Assembly (NCBI GenBank): GCA_031263485.1
Contig: JAISFS010000015.1
Span: 1 to 38,502 of the forward strand
Source of the DNA: Deltaproteobacteria bacterium
GTDB taxonomy: Bacteria; Desulfobacterota; Desulfarculia; Adiutricales; Adiutricaceae
DNA length: 38,502 nt
Direction of reading: 5' to 3'
Shown: positions 25,084-33,408 of the stretch, one piece after another
How positions within the stretch are numbered: the first letter of the stretch is position 1
How the letters are laid out: every line of letters begins with the position of its first letter
Notes under the pieces: generated by a model
What the model was told of the DNA's origin: nothing
Seen by the model: the letters and a program-made list of their open reading frames with translations, nothing else
Database searches by the model: none
Program-made: the position numbers and the translations under genes

Positions 25084-26848
25084 TGTTCTCGACCCCCTTG
25101 ACCGCGCTCAGGGAAACTGTCGGGCCGGGGACGTCCCCGGCATCTGGCGGCCCGCCTCCCGGAGGCGCCGCCGGGTAGGCGGCTTCCGCCCCGAAGGCGG
25201 CCTCGGCCATGTAGCCGTCCTCCGCCACGTGGAGACCGGCGGGCTCGAGTCCCGCCTTGTCCATGCCCGCGGGCAACTCGCTCGGGGGCCGGGCCGCCGG
25301 CGGCGCCGCCGGAAGGGCGGGCCTGACCGCCGAGGGGGCCCCGGCGGGGGGGCCGTCCGGCGCGTCGGCCACCAGACCCTTGCGGGCCTCGTAGCTGGCC
25401 AGGTTGTCCTCGATGGCCGGGGTGATGACGTTCAGGAGGCCGGTGGGGGCCAGGCCCAGGTAGATGACCAGGGCCGCGGGGCCCACGAGGTAGATCCACT
25501 CCTTGGCGTTCAGGTCGTACCAGGCTGGACCGGGGGCCACCGAGGTCGGCTCGCCCCAGGCCATCTTAAGCGTCACCTTGAAGATGTACGCGGCGGCGAG
25601 CAGGGCCCCCGGAATGCAGAGGATGCCCACCGCGGTCTTGAACTTGAACGCCGCGGTCAGGACCAGGAGCTCGCCCACGAAGCCGTTGGTGCCGGGGAAG
25701 CCGAAGGAGGCGAAGCCGAAGAGCCCCCAGAAGAACATGAAGTGCGGCAGGTACTTGCCAAGGCCCAGGTTCCTGTCGATCTCCCGGCTGTGGCTCCGCT
25801 CGTAGACCGCGCCCACCATGCAGAAGAGGGCGCCGGTGATGATGCCGTGGTTGAGCATCTGGAAGATGGCCCCCTGGACGCCTTCCTTGGAAAAGACGAA
25901 GATGCCCAGGGTCACGAAGCCCATGTGGGCGACCGACGAGTACGCGATGAGCTTCTTGATGTCCTTCTGCCCCAGCGCGACGAGCCCCCCGTAGAGGATG
26001 GAGGCTATCGAGATGGCTATCATGAGCGGCGCGAAATGCTCGCTCGCGGCCGGCGTCATGGGAAGCGAGAAGCGCAGGAAGCCGTAGGTACCCATCTTCA
26101 GGAGCACCGCCGCGAGGATGACCGACCCGGCCGAAGGCGCCTGCACGTGGGCCGCCGGAAGCCAGGTGTGGAACGGGAACATCGGGACCTTGATGGCGAA
26201 GGCCAGGAAGAAGGCCAGAAATACCCAGTACTGGAAGCGGAAGCTGAAGTCCGCCTTCATGAGCTCCGGTATGGAGAAGGTACCGCCCTGGATCCTCAGC
26301 GCCACGATGGCGACCAGGAGGACGGTCGAGCCGGCCAGCGTGTAGAGGAAGAACTTGATGGACGCGTATCGCTTCTCGTCCCCGCCCCAGATGGCGATCA
26401 TGAGGTACATGGGGATGAGGAGCGCCTCCCAGAAGACGTAGAAGAGCACAAGGTCCAGGGCAGCGAAGACCCCCACGCATGCCGTGGTCATCAGGAGCAG
26501 GCAGACGTGGAACTCCTTTACCCTCTTCCCGATATAGGTCCAGGAGCAGAGCACGCAGACCGGAAGCGTGAAGATCGACAGCCAGATCATGAGGATGCTG
26601 ATGCCGTCCACGCCCATCATGTAGGTGAGCCCCCAGTCCGGGGCCCAGGGTACCTCCTCCAGGAACTGGAAGCCGGGCTCGTTCCGGAAGGCCAGAAGCG
26701 GATAGGCCAGGACGATCTCAACCAGGGAAGCGACCAGGGTGGCTATCCTCACCTGGCGGTCCTTGGGCAGGAACGCCACCAGGAAGGCGGCCGCCAGGGG
26801 CCAGAAGGTGAGGACGGTCAGCGTCGGGAAGGAGCTTGTGCCAGGCAT
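25076..26848 (-). CDS. nuoM: Complex I subunit M (antiporter-like) with extra C-terminal tail
   Basis: A 590-residue proton-pump subunit. Family features: VDGISILMIWLS, FYVFWEALLIPMYLMI (channel Glu), AFAIKVPMFPFHTWLPAAH (TM7 Lys), VLLKMGTYGFLRF (TM8 Lys), and TNGFVGELLVL (TM12 Glu, characteristic of NuoM). The ATG at 26848 begins homology; upstream the frame runs through repeats without similarity. After the last membrane helix a hydrophilic Ala/Pro/Gly-rich tail of about 90 residues follows; ordinary NuoM is about 500-510 residues and lacks it. It is separated from the preceding gene by 373 bp, the only long gap in the operon. Confidence 0.94.
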   Translation of the reverse strand: MPGTSSFPTLTVLTFWPLAAAFLVAFLPKDRQVRIATLVASLVEIVLAYPLLAFRNEPGFQFLEEVPWAPDWGLTYMMGVDGISILMIWLSIFTLPVCVLCSWTYIGKRVKEFHVCLLLMTTACVGVFAALDLVLFYVFWEALLIPMYLMIAIWGGDEKRYASIKFFLYTLAGSTVLLVAIVALRIQGGTFSIPELMKADFSFRFQYWVFLAFFLAFAIKVPMFPFHTWLPAAHVQAPSAGSVILAAVLLKMGTYGFLRFSLPMTPAASEHFAPLMIAISIASILYGGLVALGQKDIKKLIAYSSVAHMGFVTLGIFVFSKEGVQGAIFQMLNHGIITGALFCMVGAVYERSHSREIDRNLGLGKYLPHFMFFWGLFGFASFGFPGTNGFVGELLVLTAAFKFKTAVGILCIPGALLAAAYIFKVTLKMAWGEPTSVAPGPAWYDLNAKEWIYLVGPAALVIYLGLAPTGLLNVITPAIEDNLASYEARKGLVADAPDGPPAGAPSAVRPALPAAPPAARPPSELPAGMDKAGLEPAGLHVAEDGYMAEAAFGAEAAYPAAPPGGGPPDAGDVPGPTVSLSAVKGVENNG

Positions 26849-27221
26849 ATGGTTATTCCAGCTGAAGCTTGTGGTGTGTAAGGCGGGGAACGGCGGGGGC
26901 TCGGGGCCCCCCCCCGGAGGCTTCCGGGAAGACGCTTCGGGCGACCCCCGGAAGCTTCCGGGAAGTCGTTTCGGGCGACCCCCGGAAGCTTCCGGGAAGT
27001 CGTTTCGGGCGACCCTCGGGGGCTTTCGGGAAGTCGTTTCGGGCGACCCTCGGGGGCTCTGCGAGTAATCCGCAACGAATCTCCGGGGACCGCTTCGGGG
27101 AAGCCGCGGCGGGACTCCGGGGCAACGGCCCGCCCCTGCGGGGCGTCCAGGAATCCCATTGGCCGAAGGAAGCCCGCCCGGGGGCACCGGCCCCCCGCGA
27201 GCCCCCCCGGCCCGGACGGGG
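26849..27221. other. Spacer inside the nuo operon, filled by a tandem array
   Basis: 373 bp between nuoL-like and nuoM, in an operon where most other junctions overlap or are a few bases apart. It contains the 34-bp array and no promoter or gene that I can recognise. Confidence 0.55.
26930..27060. repeat. 34-bp tandem repeat inside the nuo operon
   Basis: Full units at 26941-26974, 26975-27008 and 27009-27042, with partial units on both sides. The first two units are identical and contain the 16-bp palindrome CCCGGAAGCTTCCGGG. In the mRNA each unit could fold into a hairpin, so the array may separate or stabilise transcript segments. Confidence 0.88.
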
Positions 27222-29012
27222 CTAGAACACCCCGTAGAAGAACAGCGCGAAGATCCCCAGGGCCAGCACGGTCATGAGGCCGAGGTAGGACTGGAGCTTG
27301 CCGTTCTGGAGCATGGCGCCGACGACGCCGAAACCCCGCGTGCCGTAGGCCGTGTTGTCCACTATGCCGTCTATCACATGCCTGTCGAAGACGGTCGAGC
27401 CGAAGGCCGAACCCATGAGCCCCCGCAGGCCGATGACGTTCCAGACGTCGGTCCAGACGCCGTCGATCCAGGCGGCGGGGCGCGAGATCACGTGGTACAG
27501 CGCCATCCCGATGAGGCGGTAGAACCAGTCGAAGTCCAGGTTGAGCGCCTTGTGCGGTGTAAGGACGTTTCTCATCAGGTAGAAGGCCAGGCCGGAGAAG
27601 CCCAGGAGCATGCAGGCCTGGAGGACGTTCCAGGGCGTCCAGGGCACGAACTCGTGCACGGCCTCGGGGAAAGGCAGGTGGTTGTAGAGAAGAGCCGGGA
27701 AGACGCCCTGGGCCACGCACAGGACGGACAGGAGCCCCATGCCGACGTACATGTTGCGGGGGATGGGCTTCAGCTCGCGCTTCCAGTCGGTGTCCCTGCC
27801 TCCCCAGAAGGCGAAGTACGGGAGTTTCAGGCCCACCGAAACGAAGGTCCCGACCGCGGCTATCTCCAGGCCCATGGCCACGAAGGTCTGGTGGGCCTCC
27901 GCCGCGCCGAAGATGGTCATGTTCTTGGAGACGAAGCCGTTGAAGAGCGGCATCCCCGAGATGGACAGGGCCGCCACCATGGAGCAGACCCTGACCCCGG
28001 GGAGGCGGGCGGCCAGGCCGCCCAGCTCGTCCAGCCTCTGGGTGCCCGCGGCGTACAGCACGGCGCCCGCGCCCATGAAGAGGAGGCCCTTGTAGAGGAT
28101 ATGCGCGTATGCGTGGGCCGAGGCCCCGTTCACGGCGATGGCCGTGCCGACCCCGATGCCGGCCACCATGTAGCCCACCTGGGAGACGATGTGGTAGGAG
28201 AGGATCCTCCGCGCGTTGTTCTCCATGCAGGCGTACAGCACACCGTAGACGGCCATGACGGTGCCCGCTATCGCCAGGATCTCCCAGCCGGCGAAGGCGC
28301 GGGCCAGGACGTAGACCGCCGTCTTGGTGGTGAAGGCGCACATGAACACGGATCCGGTCACGGTGCCGCGGGGGTAGGCGTCGGGGAGCCAGGCGTGCAG
28401 CGGGACCACGGCCGCGTTCACGCAGAAGCCTGCCAGGATCAGGAAGTCGTAGGGCTGGGCCGTCGAAGGGGCGATGGGCCCGAAGTCGAAGGTCCCGGTC
28501 GCCTTGTAGCGCAAAAGCAGGCCGCCAAGGAGGAAGAGCCCGCCGACTGTATGGTAGATGAAGTACCTGAAGCTGGCCAGAACCGACTCGCGGGTGCGGT
28601 TCAGCATCACGAGGAAGGTGGAGCCGATGCTCATGAGTTCCCAGAACGCGAAGAGCGTCAGGAAGTCGCCCGCGAACACGCAGCCGAAGCCGCCCGCGAC
28701 GTAGAGGACTGCCGCGATGTGCTGGCCGCGGTCGTCCACGTGCAGGGCGTAAAGGATGCCGGCCAGGCTCATCACGGCGAAGACCTGGGCGAAGACGAGC
28801 GAGAGCCTGTCGACGTGCCCCAGCTTCAGGGTCTGTCCCAGCCAGTCGAGGGTCAGGTAGTCGCCTGGCTGGTTGGTGAATGCCCCGTAGATGGCGGCCA
28901 GGGGGGCGATGAGCAGGAGCCACTTCCAGCGGCGCATCCCCGGAAGGAAGGGGAGCACCACCGCCGTCATCAGGAAGGCGATGGACGGATGGTAGAAGCT
29001 AGACGTCCCCAT
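27222..29012 (-). CDS. nuoL: Complex I NuoL-like / MrpD-type antiporter subunit
   Basis: A 596-residue polytopic subunit. It has channel Glu125 (FAFWELMS), the TM8 lysine Lys230 (TTKTAVYV), the TM12 lysine Lys363 (NGFVSKNM) and a NuoL-like C-terminal section (DGIVDNTAYGTRGFG, then LQNGKLQSYLGLM) that would form the lateral-helix end. The central TM7 lysine is replaced by Asn199 (FCVNAAVVPLHAWLP). Antiporter-subunit-D-type relatives may share that, so it could be a family trait. GGAGG lies six bases before the ATG. The start overlaps the preceding small gene by 14 bp. Given two L/D-like subunits, the assignment of nuoL to this one rests on its longer C-terminus. Confidence 0.85.
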   Translation of the reverse strand: MGTSSFYHPSIAFLMTAVVLPFLPGMRRWKWLLLIAPLAAIYGAFTNQPGDYLTLDWLGQTLKLGHVDRLSLVFAQVFAVMSLAGILYALHVDDRGQHIAAVLYVAGGFGCVFAGDFLTLFAFWELMSIGSTFLVMLNRTRESVLASFRYFIYHTVGGLFLLGGLLLRYKATGTFDFGPIAPSTAQPYDFLILAGFCVNAAVVPLHAWLPDAYPRGTVTGSVFMCAFTTKTAVYVLARAFAGWEILAIAGTVMAVYGVLYACMENNARRILSYHIVSQVGYMVAGIGVGTAIAVNGASAHAYAHILYKGLLFMGAGAVLYAAGTQRLDELGGLAARLPGVRVCSMVAALSISGMPLFNGFVSKNMTIFGAAEAHQTFVAMGLEIAAVGTFVSVGLKLPYFAFWGGRDTDWKRELKPIPRNMYVGMGLLSVLCVAQGVFPALLYNHLPFPEAVHEFVPWTPWNVLQACMLLGFSGLAFYLMRNVLTPHKALNLDFDWFYRLIGMALYHVISRPAAWIDGVWTDVWNVIGLRGLMGSAFGSTVFDRHVIDGIVDNTAYGTRGFGVVGAMLQNGKLQSYLGLMTVLALGIFALFFYGVF

Positions 29013-29283
29013 AATGGTCCTCCGGCCTCCTGATGAGCGGCTGCACTATCTTCTTCACGACGAAGACCATCACGACCCCCACGGCCAGACCGAAGACGGG
29101 CCAGAAGAAGGGATAGCGGTCAACCCCGAAGTGGGGATGATGGTTGGGCACGACCAGGTTCAGGAGAGCCGCCACGGCGAGCGCCAGGAAAAAGACTATG
29201 CGCCAGATGCGGATCCGCTCGGGGGCAAGCTGGGCCGCCAGAAAGCCGCCCAGGCCCCGCGTTTGTTCCTGAAAGTCCGGCAT
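28999..29283 (-). CDS. Small two-helix membrane protein within the complex I operon
   Basis: 94 residues, not recognised. Two predicted membrane helices: about 27-46 (WRIVFFLALAVAALLNLVV) and about 58-83 (FFWPVFGLAVGVVMVFVVKK). A His-rich link (NHHPHFGVDRYP) joins them, and an amphipathic charged N-terminus and an acidic C-terminus flank them. It sits between the two NuoL/MrpD-like genes, 8 bp after one and overlapping the next by 14 bp, with AGGAG before its ATG, so it is translated as part of the operon. It does not resemble NuoA, NuoJ or NuoK. It may be an accessory subunit that joins the extra pump to the complex (inference). Confidence 0.88.
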   Translation of the reverse strand: MPDFQEQTRGLGGFLAAQLAPERIRIWRIVFFLALAVAALLNLVVPNHHPHFGVDRYPFFWPVFGLAVGVVMVFVVKKIVQPLIRRPEDHYGDV

Positions 29284-29291
29284 GGTAACTC

Positions 29292-30782
29292 CTAGTTGAA
29301 ATGGCCGAAGGCTTTGATGAAGTTCAGGAATATGCCCGGGAAGAAGCCCAGGACCACGGAGACGATGGAGGTGAAGACCAGCGGCACCACCATCGACAGC
29401 GGCGCCTCATGGTACTGCTCCATGTTCGCCCCCGGTTCGGGCGCCAGGAAGAAGGCCCGGTAAAAGATCGGCACGAAGTAGCCGGCGTTCAGAGCGGTGG
29501 ACAGGAGGAGCGCCACGAGGAGGATGAGCTGCCCCTGGTCCAGCGCCCCGTTGACCAGGTACCACTTGGACACGAAGCCGCAGACGGGCGGCATGCCTAT
29601 CATGGAGAGGGAAGCTATGCCGAACGCCCCGAAGGTCCAGGGCATGCGCCTGCCAAGCCCGTTCATCTTGGAGATCGCCTTCAGGTGGCTCGCGACGAAG
29701 ATGGCGCCCGCCCCGAAGAACAGGGTGATCTTCGAGAACGCGTGGTGGCCGATGTGCATGAGCCCGCCCTGGATGGCGGCAGGGGCCACCAGGGCCACGC
29801 CTATCACCACGTAGGAGAGCTGGCTCACCGTGGAATACGCGAGCCGTGCCTTGATGTCGTCCTTGGTGAGGGCGATGAAGCTCGCCGCCACGATGGTGAA
29901 GGCCGCCACGTAGGCCGTGGGGAGCGAGAGCCCCAGCTGGGCCATGGGCTCCTGGCCGAACCCGGAAAGGATGATCCTGGATACCGAATAGACGCCGGCC
30001 TTCACCACCGCCACGGCGTGGAGCAGCGCGGAGACCGGGGTGGGCGCGACCATCGCCGAGGGGAGCCAGTTGTGGAAGGGCATGAGCGCGGCCTTGGCCA
30101 GGCCCGCGATGAAGAGGACGTATGTGAGCCGCACCAGGTTGGGGTGCTCGGCGATGACGGCCGCCGGGAAGATGCCGTGGACCGCGTCGCCCAGGGGGAA
30201 CTCGAGGGTGCCCGCGAGCACGTAGGTCAGCACCATGGCGGGCAGCAGGAAGAGCTTGGAGGTGCCGACCAGGTAGACCAGGTACTTGCGGCCGCCCGTG
30301 AAGCCCTCCTCGTCCTGGTGGTGGAAGACCAGCGGGTAGGTGAACACCGAGATGATCTCGTAGAAGAGGTACAGGGTGAACACGTTGGCCGCGGTGGCCA
30401 CGCCCACGGCCCCGAAGATGGCCACGGCGAAGCAGGCGTAGTACCGGGTCTGGGCGTGCTCCTTCAGGCTCCTCATGTAGCCGATGTTGTAGCTGGTGGC
30501 GAAGATCCACAGGAACGGCGCTATGAAGGCGAACAGGAAGGAGAGCCCGTCCATCATGAAGCTGATGGTCACCCCCGGAAGCAGGGTGAATACCGTGCGG
30601 TGGAGTATCTGCCCGGCCAGGACCTGCGGCGCGAAGCTCAGGACGCTTAACGCCGTCACGATGGCGGCCGCGAAGGAGACGGCCTCCCTCCGGTTCTGGT
30701 TCGCGCCCAGCGCGATGATAAGGAAGGGCGCGACGAGGGTGGCCAGAAGCGGTATGAGTATTTTGCTTGTTTCGATGACCAT
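29292..30782 (-). CDS. Additional antiporter-like (MrpD/NuoL-family) subunit of complex I
   Basis: A 496-residue membrane subunit with about 14 helices and no long C-terminal extension. All channel residues are in place: Glu142 (LFYEIISVF), Lys230 (AGLAKAALMPFHNWLP), Lys261 (AVVKAGVYS) and the TM12 lysine (CGFVSKWYLV). With NuoL-like, NuoM and NuoN this makes four antiporter-like subunits, one more than standard. It starts 6 bp after nuoK. It could be called nuoL or mrpD by automated annotation; the sequence is closer to MrpD/antiporter-subunit-D proteins than to E. coli NuoL. Confidence 0.88.
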   Translation of the reverse strand: MVIETSKILIPLLATLVAPFLIIALGANQNRREAVSFAAAIVTALSVLSFAPQVLAGQILHRTVFTLLPGVTISFMMDGLSFLFAFIAPFLWIFATSYNIGYMRSLKEHAQTRYYACFAVAIFGAVGVATAANVFTLYLFYEIISVFTYPLVFHHQDEEGFTGGRKYLVYLVGTSKLFLLPAMVLTYVLAGTLEFPLGDAVHGIFPAAVIAEHPNLVRLTYVLFIAGLAKAALMPFHNWLPSAMVAPTPVSALLHAVAVVKAGVYSVSRIILSGFGQEPMAQLGLSLPTAYVAAFTIVAASFIALTKDDIKARLAYSTVSQLSYVVIGVALVAPAAIQGGLMHIGHHAFSKITLFFGAGAIFVASHLKAISKMNGLGRRMPWTFGAFGIASLSMIGMPPVCGFVSKWYLVNGALDQGQLILLVALLLSTALNAGYFVPIFYRAFFLAPEPGANMEQYHEAPLSMVVPLVFTSIVSVVLGFFPGIFLNFIKAFGHFN

Positions 30783-30788
30783 GGCCCT

Positions 30789-31097
30789 CTACCTCAGGAT
30801 GGAGACGTCTTTGGAGGTGACCTTGCCGAAGCGGCGCTGGACCACCAGGATCATGGCCAGGATCAGGGTCGCCTCGGCGGCCGCCAGGCCCATCACGAAA
30901 AGGGCCGCGAGCTGGCCCAGCACCCCGTCCGCCGCCGGTATCGACTTATAGGCCGCGACGATGGAAAGCCCCGCGCCGTTCAGCATCAGCTCCACGGAGA
31001 TGAGCATGCCCACGAGCGTCCTCCTGGTGATGAGCCCGGCCAGGCCGAACGCCAGGAGGAGGAGGGAAGCCAGCAGGAAGTAGGTGAGCGTCGTCAT
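30789..31097 (-). CDS. nuoK: Complex I subunit K
   Basis: A 102-residue, three-helix membrane subunit homologous to MrpC. Conserved glutamates are present in helix 2 (LISVELMLNGAGL) and helix 3 (LAAAEATLILAMIL). Its ATG overlaps the nuoJ stop as ATGA. Confidence 0.96.
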   Translation of the reverse strand: MTTLTYFLLASLLLLAFGLAGLITRRTLVGMLISVELMLNGAGLSIVAAYKSIPAADGVLGQLAALFVMGLAAAEATLILAMILVVQRRFGKVTSKDVSILR

Positions 31098-31723
31098 GTG
31101 CCCTGTCCGCTCCTCTTCGGGTTGTAGCCGCGGAACGCCAGGTAGACCGCGCCGGCCATGGCCACGAGCAGGATGATGGAGATGAGCTCGAAGGGGAGCA
31201 CGTAGGAGCTCAGGAGCCCCGCCCCCAGAAGATCCGTGCCCTCTGTCTGGGGCGTCTCGACCGGCACGCGTCCCGCGTACATCACCACGAGCGGCCCCGC
31301 CACCGCCAGCGGGGCGAGGAAGGCCAGGAGCCCGTAGCCGAGCGAGGATACGGACGGGAGGCGGGACTCCTCACCCCCGTCCGTGTTGCGCGTGAGCATC
31401 ACCGCGAAGAAGATGAGCACGCACACGGCCCCGACGTAGATCAGGAGCTGCATGAACGCCAGGAAAGGGCTCGCCAGGAGGAGGTACATGCCGGCCACGC
31501 CAAGGAACGTCATGACCAGCCCCAGCATGGCGCGGATGAGGTTCCGCGAGAGGATGGCGCCCAGTGCCCCGCCGATTATGATGAGCACGTAGACCGCGAA
31601 GGCCAGGTAGGCCGCCCACTCGTCCCCGGGGAGGTACGGCGAGAGCCACTCCTGGAGAGCCACGAGCGGCTTCGCCAGGTAGTTGAGCACCGCGGACACG
31701 ATGTTTCCGGCTTCCTGCTGCAT
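31094..31723 (-). CDS. nuoJ: Complex I subunit J
   Basis: A 209-residue, five-helix membrane subunit next to NuoK. The family stretch FLAFMQLLIYVGAVCVLIFFAVML, containing the helix with the pi-bulge, is clear. The start lies 3 bp after the nuoI stop, with GGGGAGGG as the ribosome-binding site inside nuoI. Confidence 0.95.
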   Translation of the reverse strand: MQQEAGNIVSAVLNYLAKPLVALQEWLSPYLPGDEWAAYLAFAVYVLIIIGGALGAILSRNLIRAMLGLVMTFLGVAGMYLLLASPFLAFMQLLIYVGAVCVLIFFAVMLTRNTDGGEESRLPSVSSLGYGLLAFLAPLAVAGPLVVMYAGRVPVETPQTEGTDLLGAGLLSSYVLPFELISIILLVAMAGAVYLAFRGYNPKRSGQGT

Positions 31724-31726
31724 GGT

Positions 31727-32275
31727 TCAGCCCTCCCCCTTCTCGCCCGCGGAGTCCGCCGCGGGCTTGGCCTCCGCCGCCGGCTTCGCCCCCGCCCCGG
31801 CCTCGCCCCCCGCCCTGGGCGGCTTGAGCGGCCTGGCCGCGACCCTCTCCCTAAGTTCCTTCAGGAGGTCCATGACGAGCTCCTCGCGCGAGGTCGTCAC
31901 CAGGTAGAGCCTGTGGGAGAAATCGATGGCCGATGCCGGGCAGACCTCCACGCAGGCCCCGCAAAGGCAGCACAGCGAAAAGTCGTAAAGCCACTTGGAG
32001 GGGAGCTTGCCCTCCGTGCCCTTGACCACGGTGATGCAGTTGCCCGGACAGCCCTTTGCGCACATCTGGCAGGAGATGCACCGGGTCCTGGACTCGTCGT
32101 CCTTGCCCCGGGTGAGCTCCAGCGGGCCCCGGTAGGCCGCCAGATCCTCGGGATCCACCGTCTTGCGCGGGTAGTGGATGGTCTTCTGCGGCGAGAAGAA
32201 GTAGCGGGCCGTGACGCACATGCCCACTAGCAGGCTGTACAGGCCTTTCAGGTTGTCCCAGATGGCGGATATCAT
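31727..32275 (-). CDS. nuoI: Complex I subunit I (2x[4Fe-4S]) with Ala/Lys/Pro tail
   Basis: A 182-residue iron-sulfur subunit bridging the electron chain to NuoB. Two ferredoxin motifs are present: CISCQMCAKGCP and CCLCGACVEVCP, eight cysteine ligands in all. After the family core (to about residue 147) there is a tail of about 35 residues, [19 protein letters not shown], similar in composition to the NuoC tail. Separated from nuoH by 86 bp, with a weak ribosome-binding site. Confidence 0.95.
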   Translation of the reverse strand: MISAIWDNLKGLYSLLVGMCVTARYFFSPQKTIHYPRKTVDPEDLAAYRGPLELTRGKDDESRTRCISCQMCAKGCPGNCITVVKGTEGKLPSKWLYDFSLCCLCGACVEVCPASAIDFSHRLYLVTTSREELVMDLLKELRERVAARPLKPPRAGGEAGAGAKPAAEAKPAADSAGEKGEG

Positions 32276-32361
32276 ATAGAAAGTCTCTGAAGGTGTCTTT
32301 CCCTAGGCGGGAGAGGCGGCTCGCGCCGCGTTGTCTTCAGGGCCGGGCGGGCCCAGCGGCG

Positions 32362-33342
32362 TCAAACCAGCTTCACGACTATCGCCGTGATCCAGAGGTT
32401 CAGGATGCTCAGGGGCAGGAGCCACTTCCAGTTGATGTTCAGGAGCTGGTCGAAGCGGACGCGCGGGAAGGTCCAGCGGATCCACACGATGAAGCACATG
32501 ACGAGGTAGGCCTTGATGAAGGTCCACCAGAAGCCGTCCAGGATCGGCCCCCTGTAGCCGCCCAGGAAGAAGGTGGCGCATACGAAGCTCACCAGGAGCA
32601 TGTTCGCGTATTCGGCCAGGAAAAACAGCGCGAAGCCCATGCCCGAGTACTCGGTGTGGAAGCCCGCGGTGAGTTCGGACTCGCCCTCGGGCAGATCGAA
32701 GGGCGCCCGGTTCGTCTCTGCCACCAGGGTCACGAGGTAGATGAAGAAGGCCACGGGCTGGCACAGGAAGTTCCAGCTCCAGGGCCAGCTCCCCTGGGCC
32801 TCGGCGATGTCAGAGAGGTTCATGGAGCCGGTCTGGAACACCACCGCCAAAAGGGCCAGGATCATCGGGATCTCGTAGGCCACGCCCTGGGCCACGGAGC
32901 GCCCCGCGCCCAGGACCCCGTACTTGTTGTTGGAGGCGTAGCCGGCCAGGAGGTTGGCCAGGAGCCCGAAGCCCGCGAAGGCCAGGATCAGCACCACCCC
33001 GTCCGGGACCTTCAGGGCCGTGAGGTAAGGCCCGAAGGGGATGGGGAGGAATAGGACGAGGACCGGGAAGAAAGCCAGGACCGGGGCCAGGAAGAAGAGG
33101 AAGAAGTCCACGTTCGCGGGCACGAAGATCTGCTTGCCCAGAAGCTTCATGGAGTCGACCACCGGCTGGAGGATGCCCCGGGGGCCGACCTCGTATGGCC
33201 CAGGACGGCGCTGGATGAAGCCCGCCCCCTTCCGCTCCGCGTACACCATGACGATGGCGTTCAGCACCATCAGGCAGATCACGAGGAGACAGGCCACTAT
33301 CAGTTCGACCAGGCTCACAATGCTTATCTTGGAGAGTTCCAT
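32362..33342 (-). CDS. nuoH: Complex I subunit H
   Basis: A 326-residue, eight-helix membrane subunit that forms the quinone chamber with NuoB and NuoD. The quinone-site loops are conserved: YAERKGAGFIQRRPGP and the acidic loop FDLPEGESELTAGFHTEYSG. A perfect 8-bp hairpin with a GAA loop (33388-33406) lies in the 66-bp gap between nuoD and nuoH. Confidence 0.96.
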   Translation of the reverse strand: MELSKISIVSLVELIVACLLVICLMVLNAIVMVYAERKGAGFIQRRPGPYEVGPRGILQPVVDSMKLLGKQIFVPANVDFFLFFLAPVLAFFPVLVLFLPIPFGPYLTALKVPDGVVLILAFAGFGLLANLLAGYASNNKYGVLGAGRSVAQGVAYEIPMILALLAVVFQTGSMNLSDIAEAQGSWPWSWNFLCQPVAFFIYLVTLVAETNRAPFDLPEGESELTAGFHTEYSGMGFALFFLAEYANMLLVSFVCATFFLGGYRGPILDGFWWTFIKAYLVMCFIVWIRWTFPRVRFDQLLNINWKWLLPLSILNLWITAIVVKLV

Positions 33343-33387
33343 AAAGGTCCCCTGTCGGATCGTGGCGGGGGAGGCCCTCGCCGGGGG

Positions 33388-33406
33388 CGCGGGGCGAAGC
33401 CCCGCG
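33388..33406 (-). other. Intercistronic hairpin between nuoD and nuoH
   Basis: CGCGGGGC-GAA-GCCCCGCG: a perfect 8-bp stem with a three-base loop, just before the nuoD stop region on the plus strand and in the nuoD-nuoH spacer. No T-run, so it is more likely a stability or processing element than a terminator. Confidence 0.45.
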
Positions 33407-33408
33407 GT

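Noticed and set aside
29301..30650. Long plus-strand open frames opposite the nuo genes
   Set aside because: High-GC antisense frames; products are Gly/His/Arg/Glu-rich and without homology, while the minus strand encodes recognised subunits.
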